A stretch of DNA of 64,000 nt from Hyphomicrobiales bacterium (GCA_027487245.1 JAIYDY010000078.1:1-64000), one strand, 5' to 3'. Positions 8,600 to 16,991 are shown, numbered from the stretch's first letter. The notes: generated by a model from the sequence alone, not told the origin. Made by a program: numbers and translations.

Positions 8600-9978
8600 G
8601 CTGCCGATCCATCCTTGCTGCTTGCATAAGCGGCCAGCGCCGCGTCGACGAAGGCTCCCGCCGAGCCAAGATATGACTTAGGGTCGAACAGGGCTGCGAC
8701 CTGCTGCGGGGACAGGTGTGCCATGATGACGGCGTCGGCCAGCACGGCGTCGCGCAGGTGCATGTCGTCTGCGAGTGCCCGCTTGCAGGCGGCATCGACC
8801 CGGTGGTGGGCCTCAAGGCGGCCCAGGCTCGACCCCAGCGCCATCATCACGGCCTCGGCCATGATCAGGCCCCGGGTCCGCTCAAGATTGGCGCGCATCC
8901 GGTCTGGCCGGACATCCAGCCCCTCGGCAAGCGCGGCGGCGGCCTTGAGCGCGCCGCTGGTGATCTTCAGCAATTCGGGCAAGGCCCGCCATTCGGCATG
9001 GCCGGAGCCGGCAGCGCGCTCATGCTCATGCATCTGCGCCGACAGGATGGTGCTGACCAGACCGGGAGCTGCCGTGCCCGCGCCGACCATCACCGATGCG
9101 AGCACAGGGTTGCGCTTGTGGGGCATGGTCGACGAGCCGCCGCGTCCTGCCGCTGCCGGCTCGAAGGCTTCCTCGACATCGGTCTGCATCATCAGCACGA
9201 TGTCGCGGCCGATCTTGCCGAGCGTGCCGCACAGCAGGCCACAGACAGCCGCGATCTCGCTGATGCGGTCGCGCGCGCTGTGCCAGGGCGTTGCGGCAAG
9301 GCCGAGCCCAAGTTCGCTGGCAAGCCGGTCGGCCACCACGCCACCTTTGTCGCCCAGAGAGGCGAGCGTGCCGGCGGCGCCGCCAAACTGAAGGCAGAGC
9401 GTGCGCGGGGCGATCTGTGCGAGCCGCTCCCGGTGCCGCAACACCGCAGTCAGCCAGCCGGCGGCCTTGAGCCCGAAAGTGGTGGGCAGCGCATGCTGCA
9501 TCACGGTCCGCGCCACCATGGGCGTGTCGCGATGCTGGCGGGCCAGTCTGGCCAGCGCATCGGCCAAAGACGCAAGCCCCGCTTCGAACAATGCCGCGAT
9601 GTCGCGCCATTGCAGCATCAGCGCCGTGTCCATCACATCCTGTGTGGTGGCGCCCCAATGCACGTAGGGTTGGCCCTGTGCCTCGGTGCGTGCGGTCAGC
9701 AACGCCACCAGCGGAATCACCGGCGAGCCGGCCTTCGCGGTGCCGGTGGCGATGGCCGCGGCCAATTCGTCGAGTTCGGCGGCATGCAGCGTTTCGACGG
9801 CTCGGCTGACCGCCGGGCCGGCTTCGGCAGGGATGACGCCCAAGGCCGCTTCGGCTCGCGCCAGCGCCGCCTCGAAGGCCAGCATGCGCTGCACATAGCC
9901 GGCATCGGAGAGGATCGCCGCCACCGCCTCATCGACCATCAACGGGTCAAACAGACGGGCTGCATGCGATGGCAACAT
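8596..9978 (-). CDS. PcaB-like lyase/cycloisomerase (fumarase-ASL superfamily)
   Basis: The 460-residue protein belongs to the fumarase/adenylosuccinate-lyase superfamily, shown by the signature GGSSTMPHKRNPV, by VHWGATTQDVMDT and by ARTVMQHALPTTFG. Closest in style are 3-carboxy-cis,cis-muconate cycloisomerases (PcaB). No other protocatechuate genes are near, and the gene is translationally coupled (ATGA) to aconitase X, so its true substrate may be a different dicarboxylate or amino-acid adduct. The start at 9978 gives the family-typical MLPSHAARLFDPL opening; an upstream in-frame ATG at 10038 is less likely. It is the first gene of the operon and is divergent from coxG. Confidence 0.82.
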   Translation of the reverse strand: MLPSHAARLFDPLMVDEAVAAILSDAGYVQRMLAFEAALARAEAALGVIPAEAGPAVSRAVETLHAAELDELAAAIATGTAKAGSPVIPLVALLTARTEAQGQPYVHWGATTQDVMDTALMLQWRDIAALFEAGLASLADALARLARQHRDTPMVARTVMQHALPTTFGLKAAGWLTAVLRHRERLAQIAPRTLCLQFGGAAGTLASLGDKGGVVADRLASELGLGLAATPWHSARDRISEIAAVCGLLCGTLGKIGRDIVLMMQTDVEEAFEPAAAGRGGSSTMPHKRNPVLASVMVGAGTAAPGLVSTILSAQMHEHERAAGSGHAEWRALPELLKITSGALKAAAALAEGLDVRPDRMRANLERTRGLIMAEAVMMALGSSLGRLEAHHRVDAACKRALADDMHLRDAVLADAVIMAHLSPQQVAALFDPKSYLGSAGAFVDAALAAYASSKDGSAA

Positions 9979-10020
9979 GGAGATTGACCTTTGTTCCCAC
10001 TTGTCAGCGCGGGCTGTTTG

Positions 10021-10065
10021 TCCTGAATAGCATTCCATTCAGGATCGTATTCTGTTCTGGATAGC
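10021..10065. promoter_or_regulatory. Candidate operator in the lyase/coxG divergent promoter
   Basis: TCCTGAAT (10021-10028) and ATTCAGGA (10037-10044) form a perfect 8-bp inverted repeat with an 8-base spacer. TCCTGAATAGC (10021-10031) is also repeated directly as TTCTGGATAGC (10055-10065), 9 of 11 bases matching. The cluster of half-sites lies in the 145-base gap between two divergent operons. The regulator is not identified; an IclR- or GntR-type site would look like this. Confidence 0.45.
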
Positions 10066-10123
10066 GGTCTGCATGGCCCTGCGGCAAGAGCCGACAAGGC
10101 CGGCACAGGGGGAGATGCCGACA

Positions 10124-10573
10124 ATGGCGATGAAAATGCAGGGTGAAGTCACCCTTCCGGCCAGCCGCGATGTGGTCTGGGCCAAGCTCAACGATCCCGA
10201 GGTCCTGAAAGCCTGCATTCCTGGCTGCGAGGAGCTGACCAAGGATGACGACACCCATTTTTCTGCCGTGGCCAAGATCAAGCTCGGTCCGGTAAAGGCC
10301 ACCTTCAAGGGCAAGGTGGCGCTGTCCGAGCTCGATCCGCCGAATGGCTACACGATCAGCGGGGAGGGTGAAGGCGGCATCGCCGGCTTCGCCAAGGGCG
10401 GGGCCAAGGTCGCGCTCTCGGACGCGGAAGGCGGCGGCACCGTGCTGCGCTACGATGTCGATGCGCAGGTCGGCGGCAAGATCATGCAGCTTGGCTCGCG
10501 CCTGATCGATTCTGTCGCCAAGAAGTATGCAGACGAATTCTTCGCCAAGTTCGCGCTCGCCGTCGCTGCCTGA
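10124..10573 (+). CDS. coxG: CoxG-family protein (carbon monoxide dehydrogenase subunit G)
   Basis: The 149-residue SRPBCC-fold protein has the CoxG opening MQGEVTLPASRDVVWAKLND, the CIPGCEEL motif and KATFKGKVALSELDPP. In carboxydotrophs CoxG is linked to membrane attachment of CO dehydrogenase; elsewhere it accompanies many molybdenum hydroxylases. The ATG at 10124 is chosen because GGGGGAG (10108-10114) is spaced 9 bases before it; upstream ATGs at 10073 and 10115 would add a non-conserved extension. It lies about 1 kb upstream of coxS on the same strand, separated by a gene on the opposite strand. The C-terminal hydrophobic stretch FFAKFALAVAA may contact the membrane. Confidence 0.87.
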   Translation: MAMKMQGEVTLPASRDVVWAKLNDPEVLKACIPGCEELTKDDDTHFSAVAKIKLGPVKATFKGKVALSELDPPNGYTISGEGEGGIAGFAKGGAKVALSDAEGGGTVLRYDVDAQVGGKIMQLGSRLIDSVAKKYADEFFAKFALAVAA

Positions 10574-10594
10574 TTGCTCCGCGCGCCGGCGGAC

Positions 10595-11026
10595 TCAGTT
10601 CTTGCTGAACAGGGCGCTGGCCTTTTCCTTGCGGTTGTTCTCGTAGGACCCCTGCGCGCTGGCCGGGCTGACCTTCGTCAGGGTCAGCGAGAAATCGGGA
10701 CCGCTCATGCTCGCTGTGGTCGGGGTGATGTTGCTTGTCGTGATCGTCAGCGGCTGACCCAGCAAGGCAACGCCCGCCACCTTGTCGCCGCTGATCGTGA
10801 CGACGATGTCGGAACGGGCGCCGAACGCACCGCTCCATGAGCCATTCCAGGAGGGTGCTGCCGCGGCTGCCGGGCTGGCTGCCGGCAAGGACAGGGTTGG
10901 CTTGGCAGATGGTGCCGTTGCAGCTGGCGCCGTTGCTCCGGGCGGGGGCGGCTTTGTCTGTGCTGAAACGGGCAGGACAGCAAGGCCAAGTGCAGCGCCC
11001 AGAAGCAGAATAAGTCGCGATGTCAT
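10595..11026 (-). CDS. Hypothetical secreted protein with Ala/Pro-rich linker
   Basis: The 143-residue product starts with a Sec signal peptide (MTSRLILLLGAALGLAVLPVSAQ). A low-complexity Ala/Pro/Thr linker follows to about residue 60, and then a small domain containing WNGSWSGAFGARSDIVVTISGDKVAG. The domain looks like a short beta-sheet module of the kind seen in periplasmic proteins, but no family could be named. It is convergent with coxG (21 bases apart) and divergent from coxSLM, so it breaks the cox gene group. It has no clear functional link to CO dehydrogenase. Confidence that it is a real gene comes from the clean signal peptide. Confidence 0.65.
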   Translation of the reverse strand: MTSRLILLLGAALGLAVLPVSAQTKPPPPGATAPAATAPSAKPTLSLPAASPAAAAAPSWNGSWSGAFGARSDIVVTISGDKVAGVALLGQPLTITTSNITPTTASMSGPDFSLTLTKVSPASAQGSYENNRKEKASALFSKN

Positions 11027-11540
11027 GTGTGACGACCTCCTATGTGCAGCGGCGTTAGCAAATCCGTTCAGGCTCTGCCAGTGCTGCTGGCACAGAACAG
11101 GGTTGTTGCCATCGTGCAGCAGTGTCTTGTCATGACTAGGTTGAGCTGGCGGCAGGCCTGTTCTTGCCGTGATCTTGCAGCTTCGTCATTCACACAGCCG
11201 TGGGCGGGTGCCTGCTATGCCGTGACCGGCCTGATGCCGACAAACCGGCGAGGCGGGTGCTGTGCAGACGATGAAAAATGACGGAATTGTCAAAAATGGT
11301 CCGGATTCAGCCTGTTCTTTATTTTGGCAACCGGCTTGACGCGAGAAACAGGCCGGTTACGTTAGATTTTGAACAAGTCCAGAGTGCATTGCGGTGCAGG
11401 GCTGGATGTCTCGGTGCCAATGCGTCGGGGCATGGCTGCAAAGACCAGGGCAGTGCGGTGGCGCGCAGGTCCCGGCCGGCAGAAAAATGACCGCGCGCGC
11501 TATGGTGCGACGTTTGCGGCCTGGAGGAGGAGAGCACATC
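11027..11540. other. 514-base non-coding stretch ahead of coxS with an inverted repeat
   Basis: No convincing gene is seen. The 3' part is less GC-rich than its surroundings and contains AACCGGC (11329-11335) and GCCGGTT (11352-11358), a perfect 7-bp inverted repeat with a 16-base spacer. A TTGACG box (11336-11341) starts inside the repeat, so the repeat could be an operator over a cox promoter. A good -10 at the usual distance is not obvious; TTAGAT lies 20 bases after TTGACG. Confidence 0.5.
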
Positions 11541-12044
11541 ATGGCCACCGTCTCGATGACGGTGAACGGCAAAGCCGTCACTGCAGATATCGATTCCAGG
11601 ACCCTTCTGGTCCAGTTCATCCGCGAGAACCAGCTGCTGACCGGCACCCATGTGGGCTGCGACACCAGCCAGTGCGGTGCCTGCGTGGTCCACATCGACG
11701 GCAAGGCCGTCAAGTCGTGCACGACGCTCGCCCTGCAATGCCAGGGAGCCAATGTCGTCACCATCGAAGGCATTGCAGCTGCCGATGGCACCTTGCACCC
11801 GATGCAGGAAGCCTTCCGCGAGCATCACGGCCTGCAATGCGGCTTCTGCACGCCGGGAATGATCATGTCGGCGATCGACATCGTCAACCGCAAGGGCAAT
11901 GACCTCGACGAGCACACGATCCGCGAGGAGCTTGAGGGCAACATCTGCCGTTGCACCGGCTATCACAACATCGTCCGTGCCGTTGACGCCGGAGCGAAGG
12001 CCATGGCCGGATCGGCCAAGCCGATGAAGCACGCCGCCGAGTAA
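11541..12044 (+). CDS. coxS: Molybdenum hydroxylase small subunit, 2x[2Fe-2S] (CoxS-like)
   Basis: The 167-residue iron-sulfur subunit has all eight cluster cysteines. The plant-ferredoxin-type set is in [16 protein letters not shown] with a later C in SCTTLA; the second set is in CGFCTPGM and [14 protein letters not shown]. It passes electrons from the molybdenum centre in the large subunit to FAD in the medium subunit. The start at 11541 follows GGAGGAGG; an upstream in-frame ATG at 11394 gives an unlikely extension. It is first of coxS-coxL-coxM, an order that differs from the M-S-L order of classical carboxydotrophs. Confidence 0.93.
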   Translation: MATVSMTVNGKAVTADIDSRTLLVQFIRENQLLTGTHVGCDTSQCGACVVHIDGKAVKSCTTLALQCQGANVVTIEGIAAADGTLHPMQEAFREHHGLQCGFCTPGMIMSAIDIVNRKGNDLDEHTIREELEGNICRCTGYHNIVRAVDAGAKAMAGSAKPMKHAAE

Positions 12045-12054
12045 AGGCAGCCGG

Positions 12055-12154
12055 CAGTCGGCAATCGGCGGGGAAAGGCCGGCTCACGCGCCGCGCCCAT
12101 CACCATCCGACCGCTGCGATTGCCTTCCGACTGCCCGCTGCCGATTGCCGACTG
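12055..12154. repeat. Long inverted repeat between coxS and coxL
   Basis: CAGTCGGCAATCGGC (12055-12069) is repeated as its exact reverse complement at 12140-12154, with 70 bases between. Partial copies (GATTGCCTTCCGACTGCC, then GCTGCCGATTGCC) lie between the arms. The transcript could fold into a large stem-loop between the two genes. Confidence 0.75.
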
Positions 12155-12182
12155 ACCATCACAGCATTCGGGAGAGATCACC

Positions 12183-14546
12183 ATGTCCGCTACGGGAATC
12201 GGCGCCTCCGTCCGCCGCAAGGAAGACCACCGTTTCATCACCGGCTCCGGCCGTTACACCGACGACATCAACAGGCCGGGGCAGGCCCATGCCTACTTCC
12301 TGCGCTCGCCGCACGCCCATGCGACGATCAAGAAGATCGATGCCTCCAAGGCGCTGGCGATGCCGGGCGTCCTGGCCGTCCTGACGGGCGATGATCTCGC
12401 CGCCGACAAGATTGGCGGGCTGATCTGCGGCTGGATGATCCATAACAAGGATGGCTCGCCGATGCGGGCCGGCGGGCACCCGGCGCTGGCGCAGGGCAAG
12501 GTGCGCTATGTCGGCGACCATGTGGCGGTGATCATCGCCGACACGCTGGCGCAGGCGCGCGACGCGTCGGAAGCCGTGGTGGTCGATTACGGCGTGCTGC
12601 CGGCGGTGGTCGACACCGCGACGGCCATGAAGTCCAAGACCGTGGTCCATGACGTGGCGCCGAACAATTCGGTCTACAACTGGCATCTGGGCAACAAGGA
12701 CGACACCGAAAAGGCCTTCAAGGCGGCCAAGCATGTCGTCAAGATGAACATCGTCAACAATCGCCTTGCGCCCAATCCGATGGAGCCACGCGCCGCGATC
12801 GGGCTCTACGACAAGGCCGAGGATCACTACACGCTCTACACGACCAGCCAGAACCCGCACGTTGCGCGACTGGTTCTGTCGGCCTTCATCGGCATCGCGC
12901 CGGAGAACAAGCTGCGCGTGGTGGCCCCGGATGTCGGCGGAGGCTTCGGCTCCAAGATCTTCATCTACGCCGAGGAGACGGTTTGCGTCTGGGCCTCCAA
13001 GAAGGTCGGCCGCCCGGTGAAGTGGAACTCCGATCGCACCGAGGCATTCCTCAGCGATGCGCATGGCCGCGACCATGTGACCGAAGCGCAGATGGCAATC
13101 GACGAGAACGGCAAGATCACCGGCTTGCGCGTTCACACCATCGCCAATCTCGGCGCCTACCTGTCGACCTTCTCGTCGTCGGTCCCGACCTATCTCTACG
13201 CACCGCTGCTGTCGGGCCAGTACAACATCCCGGCGATCTATGCCGAGGTGGATGCCGTCTACACCACGACAGCGCCCGTCGATGCCTATCGCGGGGCTGG
13301 GCGGCCGGAGGCCACGTTCGTGGTCGAACGGCTGGTCGAGGTCGCAGCCCGGCAACTTGGCATCGATCCGGCCAAGTTCCGCCAGATGAACTACATCACC
13401 AAGTTCCCGCACCAGACGCCTGTGATCATGATGTATGACGCCGGCAACTATAACGCCTCGATGAAGAAGGCGCTGGAAGCGGCTGACTACAAGGGCTTCG
13501 GCAAGCGCCGCAAGGAGGCCGAAAAGCGTGGCAAGCTGCGCGGCATCGGCTTCTCGTCCTACATCGAGGCCTGCGGCATTGCGCCGTCGGCGGCGGTAGG
13601 CTCGCTTGGCGCCGGTGTCGGCCTGTGGGAATCGGCGGAAGTCAGGGTCAATCCGATCGGCACCGTGGAGATCCTGACAGGCTCGCACAGCCATGGGCAG
13701 GGCCACGAAACCACTTTCGCCCAACTGGTCTGCGAGCGTCTGGGCGTGCCGCTGGAGAGCGTCTCGATCATCCATGGCGACACCGACAAGGTGCAGATGG
13801 GCATGGGCACCTACGGCTCGCGCTCCGGTGCGGTCGGCATGTCGGCGATTTCCAAGGCGCTCGACAAGGTCATCGCCAAGGGTAAGAAGGTCGCGGCCTA
13901 TGTGCTCGAAGCCTCCGAAAAGGACATCGACTTCAAGGATGGCAAGTTCTCGGTGAAGGGCACGGACAAGACACTCGATTTCGGCGCCTGCGCGCTTCAG
14001 GCGTACATCGCCCACAAGTTCAACGGGCAGGATCTGGAGCCGGGCCTGAAGGAGGGTGCGTTCTACGATCCGACCAACTTCACGTTCCCGGCGGGCGTGC
14101 ACATCGCCGAGGTCGAGGTCGATCCCGACACCGGCGTCACCAGGGTGGTCAACTGGACGGCGGTGGATGATTTCGGCGTTGTCATCAATCCGATGATCGT
14201 CGAGGGGCAGGTCCATGGCGGCATCGCCCAGGGCATCGGCCAGGCCATGCTGGAAGGCGTGGTCTACGACAAGGAAGGCCAGTTGGTGACGGCAAGCTAC
14301 ATGGACTACTGCATGCCGCGCGCCGACGACCTGCCATCCTTCACGGTCGGGATGACGGTGACGGCCTGCCCATCCAACCCGCTCGGCATCAAGGGCTGCG
14401 GGGAGGCGGGCGCGATTGCCGCTCCGCCTGCGCTGATCAATGCCATCACCGATGCGGTCGGGCACGAGGATGTGGCCATGCCGGCCACGCCGAAAGTGGT
14501 CTGGCGGGCCGCACAGAAGGCCCTGAAGAAGATGGCTGCCGAGTAA
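12183..14546 (+). CDS. coxL: Molybdenum hydroxylase large subunit, form II CoxL-like
   Basis: The 787-residue molybdopterin-binding subunit opens with IGASVRRKEDHRFITGSGRYTDD, typical of CoxL. Molybdenum-cofactor motifs GGGFGSK and GSHSHGQGHETTF are present. The active-site loop reads AYRGAGR (about residues 368-374), the form II signature. Form I CO dehydrogenases instead carry AYXCSFR, whose Cys binds the copper of the Cu-Mo centre, and that Cys is absent here. The near-terminal GIKGCGEAGAIAAPPAL holds the usual catalytic Glu. It oxidises a small substrate by hydroxylation in the cytoplasm, but CO oxidation cannot be assumed. It lies 138 bases after coxS, across an inverted repeat. Confidence 0.92.
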   Translation: MSATGIGASVRRKEDHRFITGSGRYTDDINRPGQAHAYFLRSPHAHATIKKIDASKALAMPGVLAVLTGDDLAADKIGGLICGWMIHNKDGSPMRAGGHPALAQGKVRYVGDHVAVIIADTLAQARDASEAVVVDYGVLPAVVDTATAMKSKTVVHDVAPNNSVYNWHLGNKDDTEKAFKAAKHVVKMNIVNNRLAPNPMEPRAAIGLYDKAEDHYTLYTTSQNPHVARLVLSAFIGIAPENKLRVVAPDVGGGFGSKIFIYAEETVCVWASKKVGRPVKWNSDRTEAFLSDAHGRDHVTEAQMAIDENGKITGLRVHTIANLGAYLSTFSSSVPTYLYAPLLSGQYNIPAIYAEVDAVYTTTAPVDAYRGAGRPEATFVVERLVEVAARQLGIDPAKFRQMNYITKFPHQTPVIMMYDAGNYNASMKKALEAADYKGFGKRRKEAEKRGKLRGIGFSSYIEACGIAPSAAVGSLGAGVGLWESAEVRVNPIGTVEILTGSHSHGQGHETTFAQLVCERLGVPLESVSIIHGDTDKVQMGMGTYGSRSGAVGMSAISKALDKVIAKGKKVAAYVLEASEKDIDFKDGKFSVKGTDKTLDFGACALQAYIAHKFNGQDLEPGLKEGAFYDPTNFTFPAGVHIAEVEVDPDTGVTRVVNWTAVDDFGVVINPMIVEGQVHGGIAQGIGQAMLEGVVYDKEGQLVTASYMDYCMPRADDLPSFTVGMTVTACPSNPLGIKGCGEAGAIAAPPALINAITDAVGHEDVAMPATPKVVWRAAQKALKKMAAE

Positions 14547-14559
14547 GCCGCGCATTTGC

Positions 14560-14584
14560 GCCCTCTCCCCCTGCGGGAGAGGGC
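14560..14584. repeat. Perfect 10-bp hairpin between coxL and coxM
   Basis: GCCCTCTCCC (14560-14569) pairs exactly with GGGAGAGGGC (14575-14584) across CCTGC. A similar C/T-rich sequence (CCTCTCCCTAACCCTCTTCC) follows near 14659. There is no U tract and coxM continues downstream, so this looks like an intergenic repeat or RNA-stability hairpin, not a full terminator. Confidence 0.65.
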
Positions 14585-14711
14585 CGGACAGAAGGGGTTT
14601 GCCCACTCTGCCCGGTTTCGACTTCATCCCGAGGGGCGGCGGCATTGGCCGCATGGCCCCTCTCCCTAACCCTCTTCCGTCGGGCAGAGGGAACAGAGCG
14701 GAGGACACATC

Positions 14712-15515
14712 ATGTACGCATTCACCTATCATCGCCCCGATACGGTTCGGCAGGCGGCCGGCCTTGTTGCCCGCAAGGAGGACGCCAAGGTGCTGGCCGG
14801 CGGCCAGACCCTGCTGCCGACCATGAAGCAGCGCCTGGCCTCGCCGGGCAATCTCGTTGATCTTGGCAGTGTCGCCGAGATGAAGGGCATCGAGCGCAAG
14901 GGCCGCACCATCGTGATCGGCGCCATGACCACACATGCAGATGTGGCCGGCAGCCCTCTGGTGCAGGAGGCCATTCCCGGCCTCGCGGCACTGGCCGGAA
15001 ACATTGGCGACCCGCACGTGCGCAACCGGGGAACGATCGGCGGCTCGATCGCCAACAACGATCCGGCGGCGGACTATCCGGCAGCCTGCCTGGCCATGGG
15101 CGCAACCATCATCACCAACAAGCGCAAGATTGCTGCGGATGCGTTCTTCCAGGGCATGTTCGATACTGCGCTCGACGAGGGCGAGATCGTCACGCGCGTT
15201 GCCTTCCCGATCCCTGGCAAGGCGGCCTATGCCAAGTTTCCCAATCCTGCCTCGCGCTATGCGCTGGTCGGGGTCTGTGTCGCCAAGCGCGGCTCGGAGG
15301 TGCGGGTTGCCGTCACCGGTGCCGGCGCATCGGGCGTGTTCCGCTGGCCCGAGGCGGAAGCAGCCTTGTCCAAGCGCTTTTCGTCGAAGTCGTTGGAAGG
15401 CATGGCGGCGAAGGCTGCCGGCCTCAACACAGACATCCATGCCGATGCCGAGTATCGCGCCCATCTGATCGGCGTCATGGCGCGCCGGGCGGTCGATGCC
15501 GCCGTCGGCAAGTAA
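14712..15515 (+). CDS. coxM: Molybdenum hydroxylase FAD subunit (CoxM-like)
   Basis: The 267-residue flavoprotein carries both FAD motifs of the xanthine oxidase medium-subunit family: AGGQTLLPTMK near residue 32 and TIGGSIANNDPAADYPA near residue 110. It accepts electrons from the CoxS clusters and passes them to a quinone or other acceptor. The opening MYAFTYHRPDTVRQA is typical of the family. A purine-rich GAGCGGAGGACAC precedes the ATG and gives a good Shine-Dalgarno. It follows coxL by 165 bases that hold a hairpin. With CoxS and CoxL it completes the heterotrimer. Confidence 0.93.
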   Translation: MYAFTYHRPDTVRQAAGLVARKEDAKVLAGGQTLLPTMKQRLASPGNLVDLGSVAEMKGIERKGRTIVIGAMTTHADVAGSPLVQEAIPGLAALAGNIGDPHVRNRGTIGGSIANNDPAADYPAACLAMGATIITNKRKIAADAFFQGMFDTALDEGEIVTRVAFPIPGKAAYAKFPNPASRYALVGVCVAKRGSEVRVAVTGAGASGVFRWPEAEAALSKRFSSKSLEGMAAKAAGLNTDIHADAEYRAHLIGVMARRAVDAAVGK

Positions 15516-15531
15516 GCTGCCAGTCTGCTCA

Positions 15532-15566
15532 CCATGTCATCCAGGCTCTAGGCCGGGATGACATGG
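15532..15566. terminator. Hairpin between convergent coxM and SnoaL-like genes
   Basis: CCATGTCATCC (15532-15542) and GGATGACATGG (15556-15566) form a perfect 11-bp inverted repeat with a 13-base loop. It lies in the 67-base gap between two convergent genes and could end both transcripts. It also resembles the GTCATCC-type palindromic repeats scattered through alphaproteobacterial genomes. Confidence 0.6.
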
Positions 15567-15582
15567 CGGGTTTGGAAACGGC

Positions 15583-15960
15583 TCAGTACATGAACATCTC
15601 TTCGACGATCTTGCCGTCCTTCACGGTGTAGAGCGCCACCTCGCGGGAGTTTGCCGTGCGCACGCCCGTGGCGTTCACGGTGAAATCCATGTCGAAGATC
15701 ACGGCGAAGCGGCTCCCGTTAACGAATGGTCCTTCCGTGTTGACGGCATGAATGGTGTGGTTGGCATACCACCATGCGCCCTTGGCCTGCACGGCCTCGG
15801 CGCCCTCGCAGCGCGACATCGGGCCATCCATGGCCTCGATGCTGACGATGTCCGGTGCATTGAATTGCATGGCGGCGCCCTGGTGATCGCCGGCCTTGAG
15901 CAGGGCGGTGAAGGCAGAGGCGACATCGGCGGTGGAAAGTGGGCTGCTCATGGGAGTCAT
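15583..15960 (-). CDS. SnoaL/NTF2-like small protein
   Basis: The 125-residue protein looks like a cone-shaped NTF2-like (SnoaL/DUF4440) domain: an N-terminal helix (STADVASAFTALLKAGDHQGAA), then MQFNAPDIVSIEAMDGPMSRCEGAEAV and alternating beta strands ending VALYTVKDGKIVEEMFMY. Such proteins can be isomerases, hydrolases or ligand-binding proteins; catalytic residues vary and none can be assigned here. It sits on the opposite strand between coxM and coxD, so it is not part of the cox transcript. An alternative start is the ATG four codons in. Confidence 0.75.
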   Translation of the reverse strand: MTPMSSPLSTADVASAFTALLKAGDHQGAAMQFNAPDIVSIEAMDGPMSRCEGAEAVQAKGAWWYANHTIHAVNTEGPFVNGSRFAVIFDMDFTVNATGVRTANSREVALYTVKDGKIVEEMFMY

Positions 15961-16085
15961 CCGTTTCTGTTTTGTTCCGATTGGGCATCTCTATATCCTG
16001 TCGGCCATGCGTGTCAACGTGGTGACGGGGCATTGTCTTTGAGCCATAACTGATCTGCTTCCAGCCCTCTTTCCTGTCCGGTTTG

Positions 16086-16991
16086 ATGACACCGATCCCA
16101 ACCTCCATCGATGCCACGGCGGCGCTGCTTGCCTCGGGTGGTTATGTCGCCGACCGTTCGCTGGCCACGGTGCTGTTCCTTGCGCTGCGCATGGGCCGTC
16201 CGCTCCTGCTGGAGGGCGAGGCCGGCGTCGGCAAGACCGAGATCGCCAAGGTTCTGGCCGCCACGCTGGGCCGCAAGCTGATCCGGCTGCAATGCTACGA
16301 GGGGCTGGATGTCTCGTCCGCCGTCTACGAGTGGAACTATGCTCAGCAGATGATGGCGATCCGCCTCGCGGAAGCGGGCGGTGTGGTGGATCGCGGGCGG
16401 CTCGAAAGCGAGCTGTTTTCCGAACGCTACCTGATCCGCCGGCCGCTGCTTCAGGCTCTGGAGCCGGACACGGCCGGCCCGCCGATCCTGCTGATCGACG
16501 AGCTTGACCGCACCGACGAGGCTTTCGAAGCCTTCCTGCTCGAAATGCTCTCGGATGCGCAGGTCACCATTCCGGAGCTTGGCACGATCAGGGCCGCCGA
16601 GCCGCCGATCGTGATCGTCACCTCTAACCGCACGCGTGAGATCCATGACGCGCTGAAGCGCCGCTGCCTGTATCACTGGGTTGATTATCCGGACGCCGCG
16701 CGCGAACTGGCGATCCTCAGGGCCAAGGCCCCCGCCGCGCCCGCCAAGCTCTCCAAGCAGATCGTCGCTTTCGTCCAGGCCATCCGCAAGCAGGACCTGT
16801 TCAAGGCCCCGGGCGTGGCCGAGACGCTGGACTGGGCCAGCGCGCTTGTGGAACTCGACGCGGTCGCGCTCGATCCGGCGCTGGTCTCCGACACGATCGG
16901 CGCACTGCTGAAGTATCAGGATGACATCCTGAAAATGCAGGGCAGCGCGGTGAAGAAGCTGCTGGATGAGGTGAAGGGCTCAGCGGGGTGA
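16086..16991 (+). CDS. coxD: MoxR-type AAA+ ATPase (CoxD-like maturation factor)
   Basis: The 301-residue ATPase has Walker A GEAGVGKTE (about residues 44-52), Walker B ILLIDELDR, and sensor region VTSNRTREIHDALKRRCLYHWVDYP typical of MoxR proteins. In carboxydotrophs CoxD works with the VWA protein CoxE to insert sulfur and copper into the CO dehydrogenase active site. Here it overlaps the coxE-like gene by GTGA, so the two are co-translated. The ATG at 16086 is used; no strong Shine-Dalgarno is visible. MoxR-VWA pairs also mature other metalloenzymes, so the target is inferred from the neighbouring coxSLM. Confidence 0.88.
   Translation: MTPIPTSIDATAALLASGGYVADRSLATVLFLALRMGRPLLLEGEAGVGKTEIAKVLAATLGRKLIRLQCYEGLDVSSAVYEWNYAQQMMAIRLAEAGGVVDRGRLESELFSERYLIRRPLLQALEPDTAGPPILLIDELDRTDEAFEAFLLEMLSDAQVTIPELGTIRAAEPPIVIVTSNRTREIHDALKRRCLYHWVDYPDAARELAILRAKAPAAPAKLSKQIVAFVQAIRKQDLFKAPGVAETLDWASALVELDAVALDPALVSDTIGALLKYQDDILKMQGSAVKKLLDEVKGSAG

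Noticed and set aside
12183..14546. Calling the CoxL protein a genuine CO dehydrogenase
   Set aside because: The active-site loop is AYRGAGR; form I enzymes proven to oxidise CO have a copper-binding Cys in AYXCSFR.
14560..14584. Hairpin after coxL as a true transcription terminator
   Set aside because: No U tract follows and coxM, needed with coxSL, continues downstream on the same strand.
12159..15464. Open frame of 1101 codons on the minus strand opposite coxL and coxM
   Set aside because: The plus strand carries clear CoxL and CoxM motifs. The antisense frame has no recognisable domain and is the usual by-product of high-GC codon usage.
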